IMG/VR virus record: IMGVR_UViG_3300048930_000236
Location: 1-33,227 of that record
Length of the DNA stretch: 33,227 bases
Source: a virus
Direction: 5' to 3' (one strand)
Positions 23,022 to 29,217 of the stretch are shown here, one piece after another. Below the pieces are notes generated by a model that was not told where the DNA came from, searched no databases, and worked only from the letters and a program-made list of their open reading frames with translations. The translations under genes were made by a program, and so were the position numbers. The stretch's first letter is position 1. Each line of letters starts with the position of its first letter.

Positions 23022-23060
23022 ACCCGGCCCTGCGCCGAGTTTGCCGAGGCGGAGCCGTGA

Positions 23061-23273
23061 GTGACCGCAAACGAACCCGAGAAACCCCCTTTTCAGTGGT
23101 GGCCTCCCAACCGCTTGCTGATGGAGGGCGCGCGCGACGTGTGTCTATTCATCATCGGCACCGCCGGACTGTTCCACGAAACGGCGATCGCTCCGTCCTC
23201 CGACGCCCAGCTGCTCGCCATCTTCGCCGCGTGTCTCGGCCTACCGTTCATCATCAGAAAGAACGGGTCGTGA
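23061..23273 (+). CDS. Small membrane protein of lysis cassette, 70 aa
   Basis: GTG 23061 with GGAG at 23050-23053. The product has a proline/tryptophan-rich start (EKPPFQWWPPNRLL), then two hydrophobic segments (VCLFIIGTAGLFHE and AQLLAIFAACLGLPFII) and ends RKNGS. This two-segment layout is common in actinophage lysis regions and may be a second holin or a holin regulator. It overlaps the next tiny gene by GTGA. Confidence 0.65.
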   Translation: MTANEPEKPPFQWWPPNRLLMEGARDVCLFIIGTAGLFHETAIAPSSDAQLLAIFAACLGLPFIIRKNGS

Positions 23274-23359
23274 GTTGGGTCCGGCGAAACGATTGGATCC
23301 TCGGCTACCTGCTTCTGGTGGCCTTGGCGGTGATCGGACTGGGTCAATGGCCTTCTTGA
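23270..23359 (+). CDS. Tiny single-pass membrane peptide, 29 aa
   Basis: GTG 23270 overlaps the upstream TGA; the frame ends at 23359, 13 bases inside the next gene. The peptide starts SWVRRNDW and continues with one hydrophobic segment (ILGYLLLVALAVIGLG). Such micro-proteins in lysis cassettes may tune the holin. The alternative, a 100-residue reading of the same frame from 23057, would overlap the whole previous gene and has a sequence typical of an unused frame. Confidence 0.5.
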   Translation: MSWVRRNDWILGYLLLVALAVIGLGQWPS

Positions 23360-23643
23360 AAAAGCACGGGCACTGGGTGGCGTACCTGATCATCGCCTTC
23401 GGCTTTTCGGCCGCGCTGTTCGCGCTCCAGGAGCAGACCGCCGACAAGCTTTACGAGAACTCTCTGAGAGCCTGCGAACGCGGCAACGTGATTCGTGAGG
23501 TCGTCTACTCCAATACGAAGGATGCCTTGGCACAGAACCCCGGTGCCGGCTTCGCCGGGCAGCTCGCGCTTCTGCGGAGTGTGCCAAACGTTGACATGTT
23601 CAACGGCACGATTGACTGTTCTGCTTCCATCTCGCGACCGTAG
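23347..23643 (+). CDS. Membrane-anchored lysis-region protein, 98 aa
   Basis: ATG 23347 gives a short basic start, a single membrane segment (VAYLIIAFGFSAALFALQ) and an extracytoplasmic domain with two cysteines (LRACERGNVIRE and TIDCSASI), possibly a disulfide. I recall similar proteins with an 'ACERGN' motif next to holins in actinophages. In mycolate-bearing or double-barrier hosts they may act like spanins, but the function is unproven. Last gene of the rightward late block. Confidence 0.65.
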   Translation: MAFLKKHGHWVAYLIIAFGFSAALFALQEQTADKLYENSLRACERGNVIREVVYSNTKDALAQNPGAGFAGQLALLRSVPNVDMFNGTIDCSASISRP

Positions 23644-23651
23644 GTACCTCG

Positions 23652-23987
23652 CTACACGTCGCCGGGTTTGCGAGCCGGTAAGTCTCTCGGGTGGGGCAGA
23701 CGAAGTAGCTCAAGGATCTCACCTTCGGTAAGCCCCGCGACAACTGCTCGCGCCGACCACTCGGCTGTCGCTCTCTCAATGTGGTCCATCTGTCGGCGGT
23801 GCTCGGCCCCTTGGCCCCGTAGATCGGCTCGTACCTTGCGGGTACTTTTCAGGAACGTCGCCTCGGCGTCGGCCAGGCGCTGCTCGGCCTTCTCCAGCAG
23901 CCTGCTGTGTTCCTCGAGCACCTCACCGTGGAATGCTCCCAGGTCGACCAACTGTTCGCGAATCTCAGCTTTGGTCCAGCGGATCAA
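23652..23987 (-). CDS. Coiled-coil hypothetical protein, 111 aa
   Basis: The most distal gene of the reverse-strand block, ending 8 bases from the convergent lysis cassette. The only in-frame start is TTG 23987, since a stop lies at 24006-24008. The chain is nearly all helical, with a long heptad-like centre (EEHSRLLEKAEQRLADAEAT) and ends LTEGEILELLRLPHP. No family recognised. It may be expressed from the repressor in lysogens together with the next genes, as all four lie on the same strand. Confidence 0.55.
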   Translation of the reverse strand: MIRWTKAEIREQLVDLGAFHGEVLEEHSRLLEKAEQRLADAEATFLKSTRKVRADLRGQGAEHRRQMDHIERATAEWSARAVVAGLTEGEILELLRLPHPRDLPARKPGDV

Positions 23988-24147
23988 GTCTGAAAACTCA
24001 TTCCGTCAGATAGTCAGCTGCAGATGGGATGCGAGAAGCGAACACCGGGCACACGTTGGAGTCCCGCGCCGCGGGGACGCTCGCCGTAGGCCTGACCAAT
24101 GGCGACGTTCACCGGCCCCGATTTGGCCCCGAGCCTTGACGGCCTCC
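23988..24147. other. Intergenic stretch without a gene, 160 bases
   Basis: I see no supported gene, promoter or tRNA here. A GC-rich inverted repeat (CCCGCGCCGCGGGG near 24062) could form a small hairpin, possibly stopping transcription from the DUF4145 gene, but no T run follows. Confidence 0.4.
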
Positions 24148-24735
24148 TCACTCGGGAGATTCTTCTGGGTCTTCGGCCGCGCCCGGGAACTCGTAGACCA
24201 CTGTGAGTAGTCCCTCCGTGAACTGAAGGACCCGTGCCGCGTCTTTCGCCGATATGTGGGGAATCTCGTGGTTGGCCTCGTTCCCCACTCCCCGAATGCG
24301 ATCGACCCACTTCCGACCTTGCGGCGGGATGTGTCCCGAATCGACGAGCCAGTCAACGTAGGCGAGGAAGCTCTGGTTCTCGTCGGCGCCCAGATTGACC
24401 GCTACGTTCATCAGGATTTTTCGGGACACCATGACCGTGGCGTTCGGTGCGTTGGCGCCGAAGCATTGTCTAGCCTCTTGGTAAAGCTCGTTGATTTGAT
24501 CCGGCACGTGCGCGATCTCGCGACCCGGTTTGGGAGCGGGAATCTGCTCATCGCGACGGCTGAAATACGAGGGCGAGTGGCAGAAGCTGCATATGTAGAT
24601 GAAGACCCGTTGGGACTCGCCACCGAAGTACCATTCGCCAGTGAACCCAGCATTGGGGCCGGTATGCCGACCACAGAACGCGCAGACGTACGATTTAGGT
24701 CCCAGATCCGAGGGGTTTTGCCATCTGATCGCCAT
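24148..24735 (-). CDS. DUF4145-type protein with N-terminal zinc ribbon, 195 aa
   Basis: Residues 17-55 carry two cysteine pairs (CAFCGRH and CSFCHSP), a probable zinc ribbon. Residues about 78-170 match the DUF4145 outline: DQINELYQEARQCFGANAPN, a helix with VMVSRKILMNVAV, YVDWLVDSGHIPP and IRGVGNEANHEIPHIS, whose N-x-x-N-H-E segment resembles HEPN-like helices. DUF4145 proteins occur beside restriction and defence genes in bacteria; a defence or host-fitness role in the lysogen is an inference. The ATG at 24735 shares one base with the upstream (reverse-strand) DUF2510 gene stop, so the two are co-translated. Confidence 0.7.
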   Translation of the reverse strand: MAIRWQNPSDLGPKSYVCAFCGRHTGPNAGFTGEWYFGGESQRVFIYICSFCHSPSYFSRRDEQIPAPKPGREIAHVPDQINELYQEARQCFGANAPNATVMVSRKILMNVAVNLGADENQSFLAYVDWLVDSGHIPPQGRKWVDRIRGVGNEANHEIPHISAKDAARVLQFTEGLLTVVYEFPGAAEDPEESPE

Positions 24736-25337
24736 CAGAAATCGTTCTTCGAAGTCAGCTTTCCCTCGTCGAAGCAGAGTTGGTAGGTGTCGAGGAATTC
24801 GCCTCCGGCCTGGTTGTAATAGATGCAGCTCGAGCTGGACGGTTCATCATTCAGGAAGCCCTCAGACTCAAACGTCTGACGATCGGCCGGTGCCTTACCC
24901 GTGCTGGCGCGAACCTCCGCTTGGGTCATGCCGATTTTGAGAGCCCGGAACTGGGCGCGGGTAATGGCGCTCGCCTCCTGTTCCTCATCGATCTGGTTGG
25001 CCACCTCGTTGGCACCACCGGCGATCAGGACTGCACAGCCGACGATCAGCACGAGCCCCGCGGCCGTGATGGCGGCAAAGATTTTCAGCCCGGTTCGCTT
25101 CTTGTAGCCCTTGCCGCAGCTTGGACACTTGGAAGCGGGCGTCTGCGCCACCGCTCCGCAGTGCGGACAGACCTTCTGCGGTCCAGAGGCGGCGACTGCC
25201 GGTGCCTGTCGTTGCGACCCGACTCGCTCCGTCCAGGCGCTCCCATCCCAGTACCTCAGCTCACTGGCTCCGGTCGGATCGGCCTTCCATCCCTCGGTCG
25301 TATCGGCTGGCTTGGCTGCGTTTTCGTAATCACTCAT
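24735..25337 (-). CDS. DUF2510 / zinc ribbon / single-pass membrane protein, 200 aa
   Basis: ATG 25337 is preceded by AAGGAAGGA, a strong ribosome site; an earlier start 27 bases upstream is less likely. Domains in order: DUF2510 (about 17-42: GWKADPTGASELRYWDGSAW), zinc ribbon (CPHCG and CPSCG, about 58-75), a membrane segment (IFAAITAAGLVLIVGCAVLI), and an outer domain beginning ITRAQFRALKIGMTQAEVRA, which resembles SmpA/OmlA-like folds with two cysteines. DUF2510 is characteristic of actinobacterial membrane proteins. Surface expression in a lysogen could alter phage adsorption or stress response; this is inference. Confidence 0.75.
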   Translation of the reverse strand: MSDYENAAKPADTTEGWKADPTGASELRYWDGSAWTERVGSQRQAPAVAASGPQKVCPHCGAVAQTPASKCPSCGKGYKKRTGLKIFAAITAAGLVLIVGCAVLIAGGANEVANQIDEEQEASAITRAQFRALKIGMTQAEVRASTGKAPADRQTFESEGFLNDEPSSSSCIYYNQAGGEFLDTYQLCFDEGKLTSKNDF

Positions 25338-25508
25338 GGAGTCCTTCCTTGGGCGCACGAACATGCGTTCCCGGTCGTTTTGCTCGATTTGCAGGGCTTT
25401 TACATTCCGCCGGACTCAACCGTATATTGATCGACAGGTGGCGTCTTTAGACGGGCGTGATCGGGGAAGCGGGCGGTTATCCGCGACCGCTGCCCAGAAG
25501 GGAGATTC
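25338..25508. other. Control region between cargo genes and antisense ORF
   Basis: About 170 bases containing, on the + strand, a promoter-like TTTACA (25399-25404), 18-base spacer, TATATT (25423-25428), followed by a leader that can fold into a hairpin (about 25464-25495, arms AGCGG/CCGCT and GCGG/CCGC) before an AAGGGAG ribosome site. On the reverse strand I see no convincing promoter for the DUF2510 gene. Confidence 0.45.
25399..25428 (+). promoter_or_regulatory. Host-like promoter candidate facing the repressor gene
   Basis: TTTACA 25399-25404, 18 bases, TATATT 25423-25428. Transcription would run rightward through 25509-25787 and antisense into the repressor gene. Confidence 0.5.
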
Positions 25509-25787
25509 ATGGAAGATTCCGTAGTCGAGAGGGACGAGAAAACTGACTTGGCCTTCGCAAAGGTGGCGGTCGAGCGGCTCATTGGATCGAGCCTCCTGCC
25601 TGGTCACTCGACGCAGGCGGCGGTAGCTGCCTTCGCAGAGCTTCTAGCTCTGCATGCACCTGAGCGAGCTTTGACAGTAGTTCGGAGTGACGGGCGGCTG
25701 TCTCAATGTCAAGCTCGTCTATTCGAGCCTGAACGCCCAGGACAAGCGCCGCTTCTTCGGGTGCTTCCTGCTCCAGAGTCTCCGTAG
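25509..25787 (+). CDS. Possible small gene antisense to the repressor 3' end, 92 aa
   Basis: ATG 25509 has a strong AAGGGAG ribosome site 7 bases upstream and a promoter candidate at 25399-25428. The first 45 residues (EDSVVERDEKTDLAFAKVAV, then HSTQAAVAAFAELL) look like a genuine acidic helical protein. From about 25579 it runs opposite the repressor gene, and third-position G/C bias drops, so the rest may be only a passive open frame. It could be a short regulator, or the promoter may serve mainly to make antisense RNA over the repressor. No family recognised. Confidence 0.4.
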   Translation: MEDSVVERDEKTDLAFAKVAVERLIGSSLLPGHSTQAAVAAFAELLALHAPERALTVVRSDGRLSQCQARLFEPERPGQAPLLRVLPAPESP

Positions 25788-26052
25788 CCCACCCCGGTAG
25801 AGCGCCATCGTCGGCCCAGATCCAATTCGGGTCGGCCCCGAAGGTCAACGCGATATGGAGACACGCGCTCTGGGTCAGCGTTAGCTTCTCGGTCTCCCAT
25901 TGCTGGACTGCCCCTTCGCTGCGGTCGAGGCGGGCGGCGAACTTAGCCTGACTGAGCCCCTGCCTCTCACGCACAGTTCTGATCCTTTTACCGATTCCGG
26001 GAGCTGGTGAATCTGCCAAGTCGGGCAGGGCTTCGGAGTCGGAACGGTTCAT
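25579..26052 (-). CDS. XRE-family repressor (immunity repressor candidate), 157 aa
   Basis: ATG 26052 is chosen because the helix-turn-helix begins soon after and a TAATCT box (26066-26061) lies 8 bases upstream on the reverse strand, suggesting a leaderless message. Residues about 19-75 form an XRE helix-turn-helix: IGKRIRTVRERQGLSQAKFA, ARLDRSEGAVQQWETEK, then a LTFGADPNWIWADDG extension. The C-terminal 60 residues are a coiled coil (LLSKLAQVHAELEALRRQL), probably for dimerisation. Divergent placement next to an early ribbon-helix-helix gene is the classical layout of a lysogeny switch. No peptidase motif for RecA-stimulated cleavage is visible. Confidence 0.75.
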   Translation of the reverse strand: MNRSDSEALPDLADSPAPGIGKRIRTVRERQGLSQAKFAARLDRSEGAVQQWETEKLTLTQSACLHIALTFGADPNWIWADDGALPGWATETLEQEAPEEAALVLGVQARIDELDIETAARHSELLSKLAQVHAELEALRRQLPPPASSDQAGGSIQ

Positions 26053-26060
26053 ACCGGAGC

Positions 26061-26066
26061 AGATTA
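26061..26066 (-). promoter_or_regulatory. -10-like box for repressor gene
   Basis: TAATCT on the reverse strand, 8 bases before ATG 26052; no convincing -35 hexamer at the usual distance. Confidence 0.4.
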
Positions 26067-26111
26067 GCCGCCCCGCAACCGGCATGGGAGGCGGGTTTGC
26101 GAGACTTTGGT

Positions 26112-26124
26112 TCAACTTAGTTGA
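26112..26124. promoter_or_regulatory. Palindromic operator candidate TCAACTTAGTTGA
   Basis: Six-base arms around one central base, overlapping the -35 (26121-26126) of the rightward early promoter. A dimeric helix-turn-helix repressor bound here would block that promoter. Confidence 0.55.
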
Positions 26125-26150
26125 CACAATGGTTTTACTGTGGTTATACT
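26121..26150 (+). promoter_or_regulatory. Strong host-type early promoter
   Basis: TTGACA 26121-26126, 18-base spacer, TATACT 26145-26150, then 7 bases to ATG 26158. The best sigma-70-like promoter in the window, and leaderless. Confidence 0.75.
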
Positions 26151-26151
26151 G
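26131..26151. repeat. Direct repeat GGTTnTACTG x2, operator candidate
   Basis: GGTTTTACTG (26131-26140) and GGTTATACTG (26142-26151) are 11 bases apart start to start, one helical turn, and cover the -10 of the early promoter. Direct repeats on one DNA face suit ribbon-helix-helix dimers, so the downstream gene may repress itself here. Confidence 0.55.
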
Positions 26152-26157
26152 CGGCGC

Positions 26158-26340
26158 ATGGCAAAGCAAAACCCAAGTGAACCCAGCCTAGATCCGATCA
26201 CGGCCTTTCGGATGCCGCCCGAGTTACGAGTGGCCATCAAGCGCGTGGCGCGAGAGAACGATCGGGACATGTCGGCTGAGATCCGTCAGGCAATCAGATC
26301 GCACGTTGAGTCGCACATCGGCGAGAGGGCATCGGCGTGA
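26158..26340 (+). CDS. Ribbon-helix-helix (Arc/CopG-like) regulator, 60 aa
   Basis: The first rightward early gene. ITAFRMPPELRVAIKRVARE is the DNA-contacting beta strand and first helix, and NDRDMSAEIRQAIRSHVESH the second helix, matching the Arc/CopG fold end to end. In phages such proteins are operator-binding repressors, often of early or antirepressor genes. Transcribed from the TTGACA/TATACT promoter, with ATG 7 bases from the -10. Two operator-like elements overlap that promoter. A terminator-like hairpin follows, so it may normally be expressed alone. Confidence 0.8.
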   Translation: MAKQNPSEPSLDPITAFRMPPELRVAIKRVARENDRDMSAEIRQAIRSHVESHIGERASA

Positions 26341-26376
26341 TGGTCATTCATGCCGCAGAACCTACGACCCGCCGGC

Positions 26377-26409
26377 ATCCGCAAAGCCCTGTTGCGGGTT
26401 TTCTCTTTT
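26377..26409 (+). terminator. Intrinsic terminator or attenuator after the ribbon-helix-helix gene
   Basis: ATCCGCAA (26377-26384) pairs with TTGCGGGT (26392-26399) around a seven-base loop, followed by a T-rich run to 26409. It separates the regulator from the rest of the early genes. Confidence 0.7.
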
Positions 26410-26447
26410 CGCCAGCCGCCATCCGCGAATCGTTCCTCGATCCTTCG

Positions 26448-26930
26448 ATGGAAGCCACGGCCCACAACCTCGACCAGTTCAACGCGAGCCCCGAGGTCGA
26501 CTCGATCCTGGAGTTCCAAGAGCAGGCGCTTCAGCAGTTGATCGCCGAACTTGACCAGGGCAGCAAGGCGCATCGGCTCGCTCAGCGCGTCCGGAGCTTC
26601 ACCCACGCCGCGATCGAGTCGAATCACCGAGAGGGAAGCGAAAACTTGTTCATCAGTGGACGGGCAGACCTCGCCGCTCGGACAGCACAAGACCAGGAAG
26701 CCAACGGCACCCGAAGGTGCCCCGGTGCCGTCCGCCTGTCGAAGCAGTTGCGCGAGCCACTAAAGGTGCTGGCTTCCCCGGGTGAGCATGACGTGGCTGC
26801 GGTGATTGACGCTCGCAACGTCTGGCGCGACATCAAAGGCTCGGTACCGCTCGAAGCTTTCCGCAACCCGACACTTCATCGGCAACTCGGCGTGAAGCTG
26901 ACCGCCGTTCTCGAAGGTCTAACGTCGTGA
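26448..26930 (+). CDS. Hypothetical early protein, 160 aa
   Basis: Two starts are possible. ATG 26448 lies after the terminator hairpin; GTG 26337 overlaps the previous stop in the GTGA manner used elsewhere but would place the hairpin in the coding sequence, giving 197 residues. I prefer ATG 26448 because the extra N-terminus (TRRHPQSPVAGFLFS) is just the translated hairpin. The protein is mainly helical (DSILEFQEQALQQLIAELDQ) with DARNVWRDIKGSVPLEAF later. No family recognised. No clear promoter lies between hairpin and ATG, so expression may need read-through. Confidence 0.6.
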   Translation: MEATAHNLDQFNASPEVDSILEFQEQALQQLIAELDQGSKAHRLAQRVRSFTHAAIESNHREGSENLFISGRADLAARTAQDQEANGTRRCPGAVRLSKQLREPLKVLASPGEHDVAAVIDARNVWRDIKGSVPLEAFRNPTLHRQLGVKLTAVLEGLTS

Positions 26931-27250
26931 TTGCGCTTGCCGAGCGCCAAGGCTCGATTGACTGGTGGATCATCGCTGCGGTCCTGCTGGTTTGGGCAAT
27001 CGCCGCGACGATCCGCGCCTTCCACCGGGTGCCCGCCCAACGCCGCGCCTACACCGGCCCGGTCCGGCCGGACGCCGAGGCCTGGTACACGCCGGTCCTT
27101 CCCTACTTCGGTCAGCGCCGCGACTCCGCAGAGCGAGTCGCCAGAGCCGTTGACCACGCCGTTTACCCCGACCCAAAAAAAGGAGCCGCGCCAGTACGAG
27201 TGGCCGGCTCCGTGAACACCAGGAGGACACCTGATGTCAAGCACCAGTAA
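26927..27250 (+). CDS. Small membrane protein of the early region, 107 aa
   Basis: GTG 26927 overlaps the upstream stop. One hydrophobic segment (WWIIAAVLLVWAIAATI, about 13-30) is followed by a soluble, proline- and arginine-rich part (YTGPVRPDAEAWYTPVLPYF). A run of seven A's (27175-27181) in phase as A AAA AAA, followed by a hairpin, could cause a -1 slip ending at TGA 27232-27234, exactly overlapping the next ATG; unshifted, the frame continues 17 bases into the next gene. Function unknown. Confidence 0.55.
   Translation: MIALAERQGSIDWWIIAAVLLVWAIAATIRAFHRVPAQRRAYTGPVRPDAEAWYTPVLPYFGQRRDSAERVARAVDHAVYPDPKKGAAPVRVAGSVNTRRTPDVKHQ
27175..27214. promoter_or_regulatory. A7 run plus hairpin: frameshift signal or reverse-strand terminator
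   Basis: Seven A's at 27175-27181 precede GGAGCCG...CGGCTCC (arms about 27182-27188 and 27205-27211 region). Read on the reverse strand this is a GC hairpin followed by seven T's, an intrinsic terminator for antisense transcripts; on the + strand it resembles a slippery site with a stem, though with almost no spacer. Confidence 0.45.
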
Positions 27251-27470
27251 AGCAGCCCCTGTGGCTGACCACCCGGCGCGCCGCGCGCGACGACTTATTC
27301 GTCGTGACGCGGCCGTTGAGTCCGCCCGGGCCGTGCGGTTCGCCCGAAAGACCGTGATGTTCGCGGCCAAGCGGCTCTACCTCGCAGGCGACAGCACCGG
27401 TAACCACCTCGCCCTGACCGCCGCCACCGCGATCGACGATCTGCTGCGGCACCTGGAAGGCCCGCGATGA
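27234..27470 (+). CDS. Small basic hypothetical protein, 78 aa
   Basis: ATG 27234 follows AGGAGGACACC, the strongest ribosome site in the early region. The product is very basic and helical (RRARRLIRRDAAVESARAVR then KTVMFAAKRLYLAGD), ending TAIDDLLRHLEGPR. Its charge suggests nucleic-acid contact, but no domain is recognised. It overlaps the RecT-like gene by an ATGA junction, so it may be a partner or regulator of the recombination genes. Confidence 0.6.
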   Translation: MSSTSKAAPVADHPARRARRLIRRDAAVESARAVRFARKTVMFAAKRLYLAGDSTGNHLALTAATAIDDLLRHLEGPR

Positions 27471-28336
27471 GCGGCGAACTGACAACCCAGAACGGAGCGG
27501 CTATCCAGGCTGCGCCACTAACCAACGCGATCTCGCCGCTTAAGGCAACCGAGGCGATGGTCAGGTCCGGCTACTTCAAGGACGTTCAGTCGATGGCTCA
27601 GGGCTACGTGAAGGTGCTCGCTGGCGAAGAGCTCGGCCTGACGCCGTTTGCGTCCATGACCGGCCTGACGATCATCGAGGGCAAGCTCGGCATGACCTCG
27701 AACCTGATGGCAACGCTGCTTCAAGAGCACCCGGACTACGACTACAAGGTCATCGAGTGGACCAACGAGAACGCGGTCCTCGAGTTCTACCGCGGTGAGG
27801 AGTTGCTCGGCACGTCCGAGTTCACGATCGCCGACGCCGAACGCGCCGGACTCGTCAAGCCGTCGTCGAACTGGGCGAAGTGGCCGAAGGCGATGTGCTT
27901 CGCCCGTGCGCTTACCCAGGGAATCCGGACCTACTGCCCGCTCGTCACGAAGGGGTCTCCGGCCTACACGGTGGAGGAACTCGGGGTCGAGGTCAACGAA
28001 TCCGGTGAGGCAGTCAACCCGCCTGTGACCGCGCCCAACGAGGAGGGTTTCGAGGAAGCGACGGTCGCGGTGTCCCAGAGCTTGGACCCAGACAAGGTCG
28101 ACTACCTCAGTAAAGGCGTGGCCGCGCTCGGGATGTCGCTGGATGAGTTCAACATGCTGCTCGGATCAAAGGGCATCGACGCAGTCGACCCCGTCGAAGG
28201 ACCGGCGAAGCACTTCGCGAGGTTCAGCGAGGAGCAGTTCAAGATCGTCAGTGCCGAGCTGGACACTCTGGCCAACCACGACGCCGAGGCGACAGCCGAC
28301 GCGGAAGAGGTCACGGACGCAGAGGTGGTTGCATGA
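27467..28336 (+). CDS. RecT-like single-strand annealing protein, 289 aa
   Basis: Residues about 20-175 follow the actinophage RecT-like outline: EAMVRSGYFKDVQSMAQGYV, KVLAGEELGLTPFASMTGLT, IIEGKLGMTSNLMATLLQEH, YDYKVIEW, and NWAKWPKAMCFARALTQGIR. This family anneals complementary single strands in phage recombination, working with an exonuclease such as the product of the next gene. The C-terminal 100 residues are acidic and variable (EEGFEEATVAVSQ, ADAEEVTDAEVVA), a usual interaction tail. ATGA overlaps with both neighbours indicate a tight operon. Confidence 0.8.
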   Translation: MSGELTTQNGAAIQAAPLTNAISPLKATEAMVRSGYFKDVQSMAQGYVKVLAGEELGLTPFASMTGLTIIEGKLGMTSNLMATLLQEHPDYDYKVIEWTNENAVLEFYRGEELLGTSEFTIADAERAGLVKPSSNWAKWPKAMCFARALTQGIRTYCPLVTKGSPAYTVEELGVEVNESGEAVNPPVTAPNEEGFEEATVAVSQSLDPDKVDYLSKGVAALGMSLDEFNMLLGSKGIDAVDPVEGPAKHFARFSEEQFKIVSAELDTLANHDAEATADAEEVTDAEVVA

Positions 28337-29217
28337 TCGGCTCAGTCGAGATGATCGGGCGTTTCGAAGTTCACTCTCTGCCTGATGGCAGCGTTGTCTA
28401 CTACGACCCCGACCCGGCCCACGCCTACTACGGCGAGATCAACCCGTCGAATTCGGCGAAGGGCGGCTACTCCGGGAAGCAGGCCTCTCGCCTGACCGGC
28501 GCGTCGACCATCGCCAAGTTCCTCGACGCCAACGTGGACCCGCTCCTCTGGTGGGCCGTTGGACTCGACCAGGTCGGCATCGCCGAGTTGGCCGAGGAAG
28601 ACATGCGGGCCGACCGTGACGTGACCTGGCTGACCAGCCACGAGCTGATCAGAGATCGCCTGAAAGAGGAGGGGCGCCGCTGGTCGGATGTTCGAGACCG
28701 CGCCGCCGAGACCGGGACCAACGTCCATGAGCAGGTCTTCCACGCTCTGGCCCGAGGGGAGACCCCGAACTTGGCCGACCGGACCGAGGCCGAACGTGGT
28801 TTCGCGCAGGGTGCGATCGCCTGGTGGATGGACAATCGGCCCGAGGTGATCGCCGCCGAGCAGGTGACGGTCAACTACGCCACCGGCTTCGCCGGCCGCT
28901 TCGATCTGCTCTGCGAGATCGACGGCGAGCGCGTCCTGGTTGATGCCAAGACCCGGGGGAAGGGCGTCGACCGGAAATCCGATCACGTTCAGTTGCCCGG
29001 TTACGAGGAGGCCAACATCGCCTGCGGCATCGGCCCGAGCGATCGCCAGATCGTCCTGGTCTTGAAGCCGGACGGCACCTACAACGCCGTGCCGAGTGTC
29101 GGCACCCGTGAGGACTTTCAGGCCGCGCTGATCGCGTGTAGGGCCGGGAAGAGCCTGGACAAACGACTCCGCGATGCCGCGAGGGCTCGCAAGGAAGAAA
29201 TGGAGCTGGTCGCATGA
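28333..29217 (+). CDS. PD-(D/E)XK exonuclease, RecB/Cas4-like, 294 aa
   Basis: Motifs in order: GTNVHE (H132), E176 in AEQVTVNY, GRFDLL (D191), VLVDAKT (D204-x-K206), and QLPGYEEA (Q220, Y224), the complete PD-(D/E)XK set of RecB-type phage nucleases. The N-terminus (YYDPDPAHAYYGEI, SRLTGASTIAKFLD) is the family's typical lead-in. No C-terminal iron-sulphur cysteine cluster is seen, unlike Cas4. It would resect DNA ends to give single strands for the RecT-like protein. Overlaps both neighbours (ATGA). Confidence 0.85.
   Translation: MIGSVEMIGRFEVHSLPDGSVVYYDPDPAHAYYGEINPSNSAKGGYSGKQASRLTGASTIAKFLDANVDPLLWWAVGLDQVGIAELAEEDMRADRDVTWLTSHELIRDRLKEEGRRWSDVRDRAAETGTNVHEQVFHALARGETPNLADRTEAERGFAQGAIAWWMDNRPEVIAAEQVTVNYATGFAGRFDLLCEIDGERVLVDAKTRGKGVDRKSDHVQLPGYEEANIACGIGPSDRQIVLVLKPDGTYNAVPSVGTREDFQAALIACRAGKSLDKRLRDAARARKEEMELVA

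Noticed and set aside
23057-23359. 100-aa frame covering the 70-aa lysis-region gene
   Set aside because: The first 70 residues are Arg-rich shadow sequence; only the last 29 codons from GTG 23270 look real.
24030-24080. Reverse-strand sequence with a GTTCGCTTCTCG stretch resembling a tRNA 3' end, possible attP core
   Set aside because: The would-be T stem does not pair and no acceptor or anticodon arm can be drawn; there is no integrase nearby.
25400-25582. Reverse-strand frame starting ATGA-overlapped with the repressor stop (60 aa)
   Set aside because: Its sequence runs through the promoter and leader of the + strand ORF, lacks a ribosome site and looks like non-coding translation; the overlap may be chance.
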